The notes: generated by a model not told the origin, from the sequence alone. DNA of 22,692 nucleotides from DASVNK01 sp964478815 (GCA_964478815.1 CAYZKY010000106.1:1-22692), one strand, 5' to 3'. Positions 1 to 8,627 are shown, counted from the stretch's first letter. A program made the numbers and translations.

Positions 1-2755
1 AGATGGCCGTCCACGTTCCCCTCTCGGTCGAGGCCCAGATGGAAGCGCGCCTCCTCATGATGGCCACGCACAACATCTTCAGCCCGTCGAGCGGCAAGCC
101 GATCATGACGCCCACCCAGGATATCACCCTGGGCTGCTATTACCTCACGGCCAATCCGCGCCAAGTCGGTCATCAGCCGGAGTCCAAGCCGATGCTCCTC
201 GGTTCGAAGCAGGAGGTGCTCTTCGCCCATGCTGAAGGCGTCCTCCGCACCCACGACCGCGTCCGGATCGCGAATCCCGATTTCGGCCGCAAGACCGTAT
301 ACGGCGATGCGGAGAAGAAGATTCTCGAAACGACCGTCGGCCGTGTCATCTTCAGCGAAATCTGGCCGCTCGAACTCGGTTTCCCGAACAAGGTTGTCGG
401 CAAATCGCAGATCGGCGATCTGATCTGGAATTGCTACAAGCACTGCGGACACGACCGCACGGTCGTGACCCTGGACAAGCTCAAGGAACTCGGCTTCCAG
501 GAAGCCACCAAGGCCGGCGTCTCCATCGGGATCGACGACATGATTATTCCGAAGGAGAAAACGCATGAGATCGAGAGCGCGCAACGCCAGATCGCGGATG
601 TCGAAAAGCAATATCGCAAGGGTGTGCTGACCCTCGGCGAGCGCTACAACAAGGTGATCGACATCTGGACGCATTGCACCGACCAGATCGCGAACGTCAT
701 GCTCCGCACGCTGGAGCACAATCAGGGCAAGCGGGAGTACAACCCCGTCTGGCTCATGGTCGATTCCGGCGCGCGCGGCAACCGGCAGCAGGTTCGCCAG
801 TTGGCCGGTGTGCGCGGCCTCATGGCCAAGCCGAGCGGCGACATCATCGAAAAGCCGATTCTCTCGAACTTCCGCGAGGGCCTCACCGTGCTCGAATACT
901 TCATCTCGACGCACGGCGCGCGCAAAGGTCTCGCCGATACCGCGCTCAAGACCGCCGACTCCGGCTACATGACCCGCAAACTGGTCGATGTGGCCCAGGA
1001 CGTCATCATTCGCGAAAACGACTGCGGCACGAACAACGGCATCTTGGTTCAAGCCATCTACGAAGGCGAAGACGAAGTCGTCCGCCTCAGCGAGCGCCTG
1101 GTCGGCCGGTTCAGCGCCGAGGATATCCCCGACCCGAACGAGCCGAAAAAGAAGCTATGCAAGGCCGGGGCGGAAATCGACGAGATCAAGGCGAAGGATA
1201 TCGAAAAGGCCGGCGTCGAGCGCGTGCGCATCCGCTCCGTGCTCACTTGCGAAAGCAAGCAGGGCGTTTGCATCGCCTGCTACGGGCGCAACCTGGCCAC
1301 CGGCGCGCCGGTCAAGCTGGGCGAAGCGGTCGGCATCATCGCCGCGCAATCCATCGGCGAGCCCGGCACGCAGTTGACGATGCGCACGTTCCACATCGGC
1401 GGAACGGCCTCGCAGGTCTTCAAGCAGCCGCAAATCAAGGCCAAGCACGACGGCGTCTTGCATTACAACGAACTCCGCCTCGTGGAACTCGAGGACGGCA
1501 GCAACATCGTGCTCAATAAAAACGGCTCCATCGCCATCCTCGCCGAGGATGGCCGCGAGCTGGAAACCCACACGATCGTCATCGGCTCCGTCATCTCCGT
1601 GAAGAACGGCAAGCCCGTCAAGAAGGGCGAAACCTTCGTCCAGTGGGACCCGTACAACGTGCCGATTCTTTCCGAAAAAGCCGGACATGTTCAGTTCCAC
1701 GACATCATCGAAGGCGTCACGATGAAACAGGAAGTGGACGAAACGACCGCCCAGGAGGCCATGGTCGTCATCGAACACAAGGAGGACCTCCATCCGCAGA
1801 TCGTCATCGTGGACGACAAGGGCGATCCGCTCGCCAATTACCCGATTCCGTCCGGCGCGCACATCGTCGTCGCCGAAGGGGACAAGATCGTCGCCGGCAC
1901 GCTGATGGCCAAGACGCCGCGCAAGAGCGCCAAGACCAAGGACATCACGGGCGGTCTGCCGCGTGTTGCCGAACTGTTCGAAGCCCGCCGTCCGAAGGAT
2001 GCCGCGGAAATCTCGAAAATCGACGGCGTCGTCGACTTCGGCCCCACCGTGCGCGGCAAGCGCTCGATTCTCATCAAGGATCCGCAGACCAGCCTCGAAG
2101 AGGAGCACCTGATCCCGATCGGCAAACATGTGATCGTGTTCAAAGGCGACTTCGTCAAGAAGGGCCAGCAGCTCACGGAAGGCCCGGTCGTGCCGCACGA
2201 GATTCTCGACGTCTGCGGGCCGCAGGAGTTGCAGGAACACTTGGTCAACGAGGTGCAGGAAGTCTACCGCCTCCAGGGCGTGACGATTAACGACAAACAC
2301 ATCGAAATCATCGTCCGGCAGATGCTCCGCAAGGTGCGCATCACCGAGCCCGGCGACACCAGCTTCCTCTGGGGCGAACAGATCGACAAGATCGCCTTCG
2401 AGCGCGAGAACGAGCGCGTCGACAAGGTCGGCGGCAAACCGGCCGAAGCGCAGCCGGTGCTGCTCGGCATCACCAAGGCCTCGCTCCAGACGCGTTCGTT
2501 CATCTCGGCGGCCNNNNNNNNNNGTGGCTGTCGGCCGCGTCGTTCCAGGAGACGACCCGTGTCCTCACCGAGGCCGCTACGATGGGGAAAGTGGACTCCC
2601 TCCGCGGCTTCAAGGAGAACGTCATCATGGGCCACATCATCCCGGCCGGAACTGGTTTCGATATCCACCGCCGGATCGCCGTCAAGGCGCTCGTCGAGGC
2701 GCCGCTCATCGAAGAGGAACCGCTGCCCGTCGAGGAACAGCCGCTGGCCGGCTAA
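1..2755 (+). CDS. rpoC: DNA-directed RNA polymerase subunit beta' (5'-partial, with assembly gap)
   Basis: Catalytic largest subunit of RNA polymerase. The window opens one residue after the NADFDGD metal-binding motif: the first codons read MAVHVPL, which follows that motif directly in all RpoC, so the active-site aspartates lie just outside. The visible part contains the bridge-helix block (TADSGYMTRKLVDVAQD), the second zinc site (Cys in ENDCGTNNG plus the three Cys of CESKQGVCIAC), the trigger-loop block (QLTMRTFHIGG) and the C-terminal conserved segment SAASFQETTRVLTEAA followed by GFKENVIMGHIIPAGTG. The reading frame changes across the ten Ns at 2514-2523; after the gap the protein resumes at position 2525 and ends with TAA at 2753-2755. 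It should be the last gene of an rpoB-rpoC unit, since an intrinsic terminator follows. Identity is certain; the frame change is an assembly effect, not a biological frameshift. Confidence 0.97.
2514..2523. other. Assembly gap (10 N) inside rpoC
   Basis: Ten Ns join two contig ends inside the SAASFQETT block. The left side ends by encoding FISAA and the right side begins by encoding WLSAASFQETT. The family has only one SAA here, so the two ends probably overlap and little or no sequence is missing. Confidence 0.95.
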
Positions 2756-2780
2756 GCGCGGCTTCGAAAACAACTTCGCG

Positions 2781-2816
2781 AATCGGGCGATACTTCAGGT
2801 ATCGCCCGATTTTTTT
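2781..2816 (+). terminator. Intrinsic terminator after rpoC
   Basis: A perfect 12-bp stem (2781-2792 with 2800-2811) closes a 7-nt loop, CTTCAGG, and runs into seven Ts at 2810-2816. It begins 25 bases after the rpoC stop codon. In the opposite direction no T-run follows the stem, so it should work mainly for rpoC rather than for the converging FG-GAP gene. Confidence 0.93.
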
Positions 2817-2853
2817 GGAGAAGGCCCGCTCCCCGAACGGGCACGAGGCGGAA

Positions 2854-4032
2854 TTACCGGAGAGAGTTCCAGTATACCTTCACGTTCTTCGTGGCACGCC
2901 CCGCCGCAATGACGTCGAGATCGCCATCTCCATCCAGATCCGCGAGTTTCAAGTCCTCGCAAGCCATCGTGTTGTCGTCCAGCACTTCCTGATCCCACTC
3001 CGTGCCGGAAGTTCCTTTGGCGGTGAAGATTTTGAGGCCGACCTTTCCTTGGGCATTCTTGCCCCGCCAGCCGGCCACAATCTGGTCCGAACCGACTCCC
3101 TTGAGATCCCCGCAAGCCACGGCGTGCCCGTCCGAAAGAGACGCATCGAGAACCCGGCGCGTCCAAAACTTCGCCCCGGGCGCCGGCTGGGTATAAACCA
3201 CCGCGTTCGTGCCATGCATCGGTTCGATCGTGGCGATAATCCGCTCGCCGCCGAGGCGGCCCGCGCGCACCTCCCCTGCCCCCGCAAACCCGTTGTTCCC
3301 CTCCGCGCCCACCAATTGGGTGCTCTTCCACGTTTCCCCAGCCCGGTCGAGCAGCAGCACCCCTTCCTTGCCGCCATAAAGCAGCTCCTGCGCCGGATCG
3401 TCGTCCCATTGCACGGGATCGAGATTGTGGGTCATGTGCATCGTCCCCTCGATCAGCGAAGTGCTCCAGGAAGCGGAACGATCTCCCGGCACCGTGTATT
3501 GCAGCAAGCGCACTCCCTCCCCTGCCCCATTGCGATTGCCCCGGCCGTGCAGCGGCGAAACGACCAAGTCATACTTCCCGCTGCCATCCTTCACCCACCA
3601 CATCCGATGCACCGTCGGCTCGTGATGCAGCGTGACCGGCGGCCACTTCTGCGTCCGGTCCGCGGGCGGCGAAAGAAAGAAGACCGCGCCGCTGTTCACC
3701 GTGTCTCCTGGGTTCCAACCCGCTCCGATGGCGATCTCGGCCTTGCCGTCGCCATCGATGTCCTGCGCCGCGATGCACACATGGTCGATCGCCGTCAGCT
3801 TCTCGGCGATGGCGTGCTTTTTCCACGATGGATTCTCGTACCAAACCACCTCCGCCTTATCGACCAGCAGGATGTCCGGCTTCCTGTCCCCATTCACATC
3901 CGCGATCGCCAGTCCGTAGCCGATCGCAATCTTGTCATCCACCGTCTCGTGCCGGAAGCCTGCGGCGAAAACGGACTCCGACAGCACAGTGGCTCCACCA
4001 ATCAAGAACGCAGTCCAGGCAAGGTTTTTCAT
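2854..4032 (-). CDS. Secreted FG-GAP/VCBS repeat protein
   Basis: A 392-residue exported protein. Residues 1-23 form a signal peptide (MKNLAWTAFL, hydrophobic core, then VFA before AGF). The mature part carries FG-GAP/VCBS-type repeats with calcium-binding loops: DVNGD at about 45-49, DIDGDG at about 91-96 and DLDGDGDLD near 365. Such repeats build a beta-propeller resembling integrin alpha chains; in PVC bacteria they are common in secreted proteins of undefined role, and no enzymatic domain is visible here. The ATG at 4030-4032 is supported by a GGAG eight bases upstream, one of few clear Shine-Dalgarno sequences in the window. It lies 97 bp after the PIG-L gene on the same strand and converges on rpoC. 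Family assignment is firm, function unknown. Confidence 0.88.
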   Translation of the reverse strand: MKNLAWTAFLIGGATVLSESVFAAGFRHETVDDKIAIGYGLAIADVNGDRKPDILLVDKAEVVWYENPSWKKHAIAEKLTAIDHVCIAAQDIDGDGKAEIAIGAGWNPGDTVNSGAVFFLSPPADRTQKWPPVTLHHEPTVHRMWWVKDGSGKYDLVVSPLHGRGNRNGAGEGVRLLQYTVPGDRSASWSTSLIEGTMHMTHNLDPVQWDDDPAQELLYGGKEGVLLLDRAGETWKSTQLVGAEGNNGFAGAGEVRAGRLGGERIIATIEPMHGTNAVVYTQPAPGAKFWTRRVLDASLSDGHAVACGDLKGVGSDQIVAGWRGKNAQGKVGLKIFTAKGTSGTEWDQEVLDDNTMACEDLKLADLDGDGDLDVIAAGRATKNVKVYWNSLR

Positions 4033-4129
4033 GGATCGATCTCCGACCGTACTCCGCCAGCCCCAGTTTTACAATCGCCCTTTGCGGTCTGCCGCACCTT
4101 TCATCCCTGCTTTGGACAGCGATCCCTTG

Positions 4130-4987
4130 CTACGGAAAGCAGCTTTCAGGAGCATCGTTCGAAGCCAGCAGTTTGCCTTTCGGGAATACCTCTTGCAGGG
4201 CCGAACCATCCCAGCGGCGGAGGCGGTAGAGGGTGGCGAAGAGCCATTGGGGAGCGGCTTCGCCCTGGCCGCCGACGAGTTCGCTGCCGCGGCGGACGTT
4301 GTCCTGCATCCACGCCGGAAGGAAAAGATGGAAGGGATTGCGCGTGACCTCCCCGACATGAAACGAGGTGCCGGCCACGAGGTCGGCGACCTCCCCGGCG
4401 GTAGACTCGACCATGAGGTTCGGCTGGTTGTTCTGCCCCCAGAATTCGGTCTCGACGGCATAGCACGCGGAAGAGGCTCCCAAGGCAGCCAGTGCGTCGC
4501 GGACGAGCCAGTGGGTGCCGATGTGGCTGCTATTCCAATCCTGCTCGTGGGGGAAGAAGATGATCCTGGGACGGGTGCGGGCCAGGATATCGCGGATGAT
4601 GCCCACGGACTCAGCCCAGAATTTGGGGTCCTGACCGCGGGTCTTCGCATTGACGCGTTCAAGGCCGCCGTCGCGAGTCTGGATGAGTTCGAACCCGATG
4701 AATTCGCAGGCTCGTTGCAGTTCAGCCCAGCGTTCGGCCTGGCGCTCTTTCTTGCTGCCCTGGGTCACGGCCACGTTGATGACGCGCATACCGGATTGCC
4801 GGAGGAGCCGCAAGGGCAGGGCCCCGATGATGCATTCATCATCAGGATGCGGCGAGAAGATGAGGACATTCGGCGCATCAAGCGCGACGGCGGGCTGGGC
4901 GAGCGGGCTGAAGCCGCCCATCGGCGTGCGCTGGGCGGAGGCATAGTCGCGGGCGTAGGCGGAAACAAAATCACGATAGGGATTCAT
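4130..4987 (-). CDS. PIG-L family deacetylase (LmbE-like)
   Basis: A 285-residue cytoplasmic, probably zinc-dependent N-deacetylase of the PIG-L/LmbE family, which removes acetyl groups from GlcNAc-containing substrates. The first signature is SPHPDDE at residues 45-51 (metal-binding His47 and Asp50, general-base Asp49), following the beta strand NVLIF. The second metal motif is HEQDWNSSHIGTH at 147-159, supplying the distal histidine. The ATG at 4985-4987 is 11 bp after the stop of the ROK gene upstream, so the two are almost certainly co-transcribed, which suggests one pathway acting on an amino sugar. No Shine-Dalgarno is visible, as for most genes here. Family is certain; the actual substrate cannot be read from sequence. 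Confidence 0.93.
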   Translation of the reverse strand: MNPYRDFVSAYARDYASAQRTPMGGFSPLAQPAVALDAPNVLIFSPHPDDECIIGALPLRLLRQSGMRVINVAVTQGSKKERQAERWAELQRACEFIGFELIQTRDGGLERVNAKTRGQDPKFWAESVGIIRDILARTRPRIIFFPHEQDWNSSHIGTHWLVRDALAALGASSACYAVETEFWGQNNQPNLMVESTAGEVADLVAGTSFHVGEVTRNPFHLFLPAWMQDNVRRGSELVGGQGEAAPQWLFATLYRLRRWDGSALQEVFPKGKLLASNDAPESCFP

Positions 4988-4998
4988 GGCGGGGCGGG

Positions 4999-6402
4999 TC
5001 AGCGAGTATTGAGGTTGGGCAGGCTGGCGGCGGCGATAGCCTGGCCGTGGCGCTTCTGTTTTTCGTCCGGGACGTGGAATTCGAGCTGGCTGGCGAGTTC
5101 CGGGAACTCGAGGCACAGGACCTCGCGGGCCTGGTGCAGAATGATATCCGCGCCGCGCCCGGTGGTGACGCGGCCGAGGAGGAGGACATGCTCGATGCGG
5201 TAGAAATCGGCGTAATGGGCCATGGCGTAACCGAGGTAGACGCCGATGGTCTCGTAAATCTTCCGGGCCCGTTCGTCCCCCTGCTCCATCAGGTGCTGGA
5301 GGTGCTTGAGCTTCTCCGGCAGCGGCAGGCTGGGATCGACGGCGATCCCGGCGGCGGGCAGGAGCCGGCCGACGCATTGCTGGGAGAAGTATTGCACTCC
5401 GCAGCCGTAGTCGCCGGACCACTCGTCCACCGGGGCGCCGGGCTGGTAATCGATGGGGGCGAAGGCCAGCTCGTTGAGCCAGGTGGTGATACCGCCCTCC
5501 GGCGTGACGTAACCGGCCGCGGTGCTGGTCCCAAAGGCGAGGCCGAAGACGGCGTTCTTGCCCAACGCCATCGAGCCGGCGAGGGCCGTGACTTCGCCAT
5601 CGTTCGCGACTTCGAACGGCACGTTCCATTTGCGCCGCAATTCGAGGAACAGGTCCTTGACCCGGCTTTGGAACAGGTCCGGCGGGACGCCGCGAAAGAG
5701 CGAGGCGACCTTGACCCGGTTGTTGACGTAGACTCCGGCGGCGCTGCCGCCGATGGCATCGACGCGGGGCAGATGCGCGGCGGCGCGCTTCAGCGAATCG
5801 TCGATCTGGTCGAAGTGCCATTGGGGATCTTTCTCCGGGATGGGATTCCAGACAATCTCTTCGCTGAAGACGGCCTGGCCATCGATCACGGCGGCGACCT
5901 TGCGGTCGCTGCCGCCGAGGTCGAAGCCGATGCGGCAGCCATCCAAGTGACGGCCGAGCGGGGCGCTGCTTTCGCGCGCCGGGGGCAAGTCCCGGGCAGG
6001 CACGATCTCGAAGGGGCGTTCGTAGATGCGGCCGCCCATGATCTCGGCATCGAACCGGCCGGGGGGGGTATCGCGATAATGGGCCTGCAACCGGCGGCAG
6101 AGATCCTCCGGGCCGGAGAAATGGACGCGAAACCCGCCGCGCGACCAAAGGAGGAACTTCAGCCAGCGCTCGACGAGGCGGAAATTCCCGGCGGCCTGGG
6201 GATGGTTCGAGGGCAGAACCTGGATTTCGAAGCGAAAAGTCGAGCCGTCGGCTTGTTCGAGGGCAATCCCGACCGGCACACCGCCGCCCGCCGCCGCCAC
6301 TTCCTGCCGGACGCGGCGATGCGCCAAGGCCGCCGGCCGGAAATCGGGGTCGAGCGCGGGCCGGATTTTCGGAGCCACCAGTTCCAATCCACCGTTCATC
6401 AT
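4999..6402 (-). CDS. ROK-family sugar kinase-like protein with extra N-terminal domain
   Basis: A 467-residue protein. The C-terminal ~310 residues are a ROK (actin-fold) kinase domain: the phosphate-binding motif GFDLGGSD at about 159-166, the ND of NDGE at about 267-270 (catalytic Asp 268), and a second glycine-rich phosphate loop, FGTSTAAGYV, at about 290-299. ROK proteins phosphorylate hexoses and amino sugars such as glucose, GlcNAc or ManNAc, or act as repressors. No helix-turn-helix is seen, so an enzyme is more likely. The canonical ROK zinc motif (CxCGxxGC) is not evident. The first ~155 residues, including WLKFLLWSRGGF, are not part of a standard ROK protein. Adjacent ATGs at 6402 and 6399 are the likely starts; the open frame beyond them runs into spacer repeats. 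Followed after 11 bp by the deacetylase gene. Confidence 0.85.
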   Translation of the reverse strand: MMNGGLELVAPKIRPALDPDFRPAALAHRRVRQEVAAAGGGVPVGIALEQADGSTFRFEIQVLPSNHPQAAGNFRLVERWLKFLLWSRGGFRVHFSGPEDLCRRLQAHYRDTPPGRFDAEIMGGRIYERPFEIVPARDLPPARESSAPLGRHLDGCRIGFDLGGSDRKVAAVIDGQAVFSEEIVWNPIPEKDPQWHFDQIDDSLKRAAAHLPRVDAIGGSAAGVYVNNRVKVASLFRGVPPDLFQSRVKDLFLELRRKWNVPFEVANDGEVTALAGSMALGKNAVFGLAFGTSTAAGYVTPEGGITTWLNELAFAPIDYQPGAPVDEWSGDYGCGVQYFSQQCVGRLLPAAGIAVDPSLPLPEKLKHLQHLMEQGDERARKIYETIGVYLGYAMAHYADFYRIEHVLLLGRVTTGRGADIILHQAREVLCLEFPELASQLEFHVPDEKQKRHGQAIAAASLPNLNTR

Positions 6403-6504
6403 GTGCGGGCGATGATAGTGGAATGGAGCCGGGCAGGAAATCCGAATCCCCGCCGACGGCAGTTCTCGGCCGAAGCGCCGGGAGCAGGGCCGAGTAAACA
6501 TTTT

Positions 6505-6777
6505 GGGGCACCCCCCCCCCTATTTTTTGGAGGCACGCAGGAAGCTGGGTTGGGCGAGACCTTCCGAAAGTGGAGTTCCGAACGGGGATGGCCGGATCGA
6601 CCGGGCACCCCCCCCCCACTTTTTTGGTGGCAGAGGGGAGAATTGTTGACTCGGGGGCGTGGCGGCTGCGCCGGGTAGGGCACTCCCCCCTGTTTTTTGA
6701 GAGCGAGGCGGAGGAAATGTAGACTGGGCCGGTTGGAATTCGGGGTTGGGCAGGCACCCCCCCCACTTTTTTGTGGG
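6505..6777 (+). repeat. Four C-tract/T6 repeat elements
   Basis: Elements of the form GGCA, a C-run, two bases, T6, then a G-rich arm start at about 6505, 6603, 6677 and 6751. The C-runs are 10, 10, 6 and 8 long. Spacing is about 98, 75 and 75 bases. In the fourth copy CCCAC-T6-GTGGG is a perfect small inverted repeat and the second has CCAC/GTGG; the others are imperfect. Confidence 0.85.
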
Positions 6778-6827
6778 AGCCGGTTGGGAGGGATGGGAAA
6801 CGGTTTGTCTCCTCCGGCATCTTGGGC

Positions 6828-6854
6828 GGAGTGGAAGGAGTGGAAGGAGTGGAC
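6828..6854 (+). repeat. 9-bp tandem repeat, three units
   Basis: GGAGTGGAA occurs at 6828-6836 and 6837-6845, followed by GGAGTGGAC at 6846-6854. A short direct tandem array in the spacer, without a detectable gene. Confidence 0.85.
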
Positions 6855-7151
6855 GGGGGCTGGGGTTTGGCCGAGCGGGCGGCCGACATCGGGGCAGGCG
6901 GGAGCGCAGGGAGGGAAAGCTCCCTGGGGCAGAAGGATCGTGGGGCATCCGAAGACGAGTCGGAACAGGAGGCACGGCGGGCCGGGACTGCTGTTCGGAG
7001 ACGATCCGGATGACCACGAAACGTGCTTCGCAGTCATGTATGGAAGGTCGCGCAGGTTGGGTGGAGGCACAAGGTGAAGTTGGAGAAATCGAGGGGAAAT
7101 GTTGACTGAGCCGGTTGGGAGTAGTGGCGTTTCTGGCATCCGAGGCCGACG

Positions 7152-7186
7152 GGCGGGACGCCCGCCGGGACAGCCGGGACGGCTGT
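7152..7186. repeat. Paired GC palindromes (REP-like)
   Basis: Two adjacent hairpins: GGCGGG-ACG-CCCGCC at 7152-7166 and ACAGCC-GGGAC-GGCTGT at 7170-7186. The wording resembles palindromic intergenic repeats often seen in Verrucomicrobia genomes (recollection, not searched). No T-run follows, so they are not typical terminators. Confidence 0.6.
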
Positions 7187-7262
7187 GCTCCCCAGCAGCA
7201 GGGGGATGGGAGCCGGTTCGCATTGCACCGGGGGAAGGTTCGGGGAATAGTTGGGAGAAGCG

Positions 7263-7502
7263 ATGACTGCGAGCGTGTTGCCGCCGGTGAAGCGATACTT
7301 GATGGATCCGTACTGGAGGCGGGCCCGGATCGCCGCGCGGATTTTGCTGCGGAAGGAGCGCGGGGCACTGACGGCGCGGGACCGGCGGCTGGCGGTGCGC
7401 TTCGCGCAGGATCCGGGCGTGACCAACCGGCTGGTGGGTCAGGCGGTGTCCTTTACGACGGCACAAAAGAATGGTTACCGCCTCATGGACAGACACGATT
7501 GA
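7263..7502 (+). CDS. Small basic hypothetical protein upstream of nucleotidyltransferase-like gene
   Basis: A possible 79-residue protein, strongly basic (WRRARIAARILLRKER and ARDRRLAVRF), with no recognised domain, signal peptide or membrane segment. The ATG at 7263 is preceded by GGGAG five bases upstream; this ribosome-binding site is the main evidence that it is translated. Its last 32 bases overlap the start of the next gene in another frame, an arrangement typical of coupled two-gene modules. It could be the small partner of the nucleotidyltransferase-like protein, or a chance frame in GC-rich DNA. Function unknown. Confidence 0.45.
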   Translation: MTASVLPPVKRYLMDPYWRRARIAARILLRKERGALTARDRRLAVRFAQDPGVTNRLVGQAVSFTTAQKNGYRLMDRHD

Positions 7503-8148
7503 TCTCGAGACGCCAGCGGGCCGGGCGATCCTGAAGCTGGCGGAGACCTTGCCGAAGGATCGTTCGTTCGAGATTACCCTCTTCGAATCGGCCCCGCTCC
7601 AGATCATGATCGAACCGCTCTTGCTGAGCGGCGATGTTGATCTTTTCTGCGACGCGGAGGATTTGGAGCCGTTCGTGCGCGAGGCGGGACTGCACGGCGA
7701 TCAATCCTATTTTCATATTCAGGTTTGCTCCGGCCTTGATTTCCGCACCAGCCCGCGCTGGCCCTCGCGGCAACGAACCCTGCGGTACGGCCACTGCACC
7801 TTCTATTTTCCGCACCCAATCGATATCCTGATCGCCAAGCTGCACCGGCTGGAGGAGAAGGACTTGCTGGCGTTCCGCACGGTGATCGCGAAGACCGGCA
7901 ACCCCACCGAGGCCGAACTGATCCGCGAGCTGCAACTGGCGGTGGACTTGTTTCGACCCAGCTTCGACGAGGAGCAAGGACACGATCTGGCCAATAATTG
8001 CCGGCGGCTGTGGCCGCTCATTTTCGGGCGAGAGATGGATCCGAGCGCGGAAATCATCGCGCCCGCCCTGGCGGAACGCCGCCGCGGTTATGGCGAACCC
8101 ACACGAGACTTCAAGCGCGAGCTGCGCGAGATCGGGGAAGGCGGTTAG
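7471..8148 (+). CDS. Nucleotidyltransferase-like protein
   Basis: A 225-residue soluble protein. SGDVDLFCD at about 53-61 resembles the paired-aspartate (DxD) strand of nucleotidyltransferase-fold proteins. It is followed by a block ending HPIDILIAKLHRLEEKDLLA, similar to the helix of AbiEii/DUF6036-like enzymes that places a lysine near the active site. The usual G[GS] motif before the aspartates is not apparent, so activity is uncertain. Such proteins are often the larger member of type IV-like toxin-antitoxin pairs, which fits the small gene overlapping its 5' end. The ATG at 7471 gives a 32-base overlap; no better start is apparent. Assignment to the fold is moderate, the exact family is not certain. 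Confidence 0.65.
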   Translation: MVTASWTDTIDLETPAGRAILKLAETLPKDRSFEITLFESAPLQIMIEPLLLSGDVDLFCDAEDLEPFVREAGLHGDQSYFHIQVCSGLDFRTSPRWPSRQRTLRYGHCTFYFPHPIDILIAKLHRLEEKDLLAFRTVIAKTGNPTEAELIRELQLAVDLFRPSFDEEQGHDLANNCRRLWPLIFGREMDPSAEIIAPALAERRRGYGEPTRDFKRELREIGEGG

Positions 8149-8226
8149 GACCCGTCAAAACGCAGGGAAAGTGTGCTCTCCACCTCGGATATTTCGCATG
8201 TTTGACGTGAGATGCTCCCACGAGAG

Positions 8227-8529
8227 TTAGCGAGGCAACGAAAGCAACGCGACGGCAGCCAGGGTGGCTGGGATGCTAAGAAAGAGGAAGAGCTGAGTGT
8301 CTGATTCGAGCAACCGCTTTTCGGCGTTGGGGGAATAAATCTCGGCGATGGGCATAAACGGAAGGCCGACCCAGCCAAGCGCGCCACCGGCGGAAAGCAC
8401 GATGATAAGAGCGGTGCCGGCAAGGATGCCGAAACTACCCGCTATGCTCCGGCCGCAGAGAAGCGAAATCGCAAAGGCGACCGTTGGAAGCCCTATGCGA
8501 AGCAGCCACATCACCTGTTTGGCAGTCAT
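8227..8529 (-). CDS. Small integral membrane protein, unknown function
   Basis: A 100-residue protein with three predicted transmembrane segments: one around IGLPTVAFAISLLCG, one around ILAGTALIIVLSAGGALGW, and one near the C terminus around LFLFLSIPATLAAVALLSL. No family was recognised. I chose the ATG at 8527-8529 (MTAKQVMWLLRIG) because it puts the first helix near the N terminus. A TTG at 8589 would add 20 residues. Neither has a Shine-Dalgarno sequence. It is divergent from the vapB-like gene, separated by the latter's promoter. The hydrophobic pattern is the only evidence that it is real. Confidence 0.5.
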   Translation of the reverse strand: MTAKQVMWLLRIGLPTVAFAISLLCGRSIAGSFGILAGTALIIVLSAGGALGWVGLPFMPIAEIYSPNAEKRLLESDTQLFLFLSIPATLAAVALLSLPR

Positions 8530-8627
8530 CCGTTGCAACGAAGCGAGGTCTGATCCCGCAAGGCTGAGTCGACCTGCCAGAATAGGCAAGAAAACAAGGT
8601 CGAGCCGCCGCGCGCAGAGCGGGGAGA

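Larger units (their letters stand above)
6488..7120. repeat. Dispersed motif AAATGTTGACTGAGCCGG
   Basis: Related copies lie at 6641-6655 (degenerate), 6715-6736 and 7098-7120 on the plus strand, with an inverted copy at about 6488-6504. The two best plus-strand copies share GCCGGTTGG at the end. A weaker relative (GGGAAAAGTAGAC) is at about 19616-19628. The copies intermingle with the C-tract elements, suggesting one composite spacer repeat of roughly 75-100 bp. Confidence 0.6.
6403..7262. other. Gene-free spacer with degenerate repeats
   Basis: About 860 bases with no convincing gene. It holds four C-tract/T6 elements, several copies of a motif like AAATGTTGACTGAGCCGG, a 9-bp tandem repeat and two GC palindromes, listed separately. 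Long open frames here on both strands are artefacts of GC-rich repeats, being rich in Pro, Arg and Gly and without family motifs. Confidence 0.8.

Noticed and set aside
1155..2300. Long open frame (381 codons) on the minus strand
   Set aside because: It is antisense to rpoC, whose protein is fully conserved here; the frame reflects GC-rich codon use.
6505..6777. CRISPR-like array
   Set aside because: Units are degenerate, spacing varies from about 75 to 98 bases, there is no constant repeat of 23-40 bases, and no cas genes are present.
4988..6889. Upstream extension of the PIG-L frame to 919 codons
   Set aside because: It overlaps the ROK gene in another frame and is Arg/Pro-rich without motifs; the PIG-L domain begins at 4987.
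6399..7607. 402-codon minus-strand frame across the spacer
   Set aside because: Low-complexity Pro/Ser/Arg/Gly translation that follows the C-tract repeats, with no recognisable domain.
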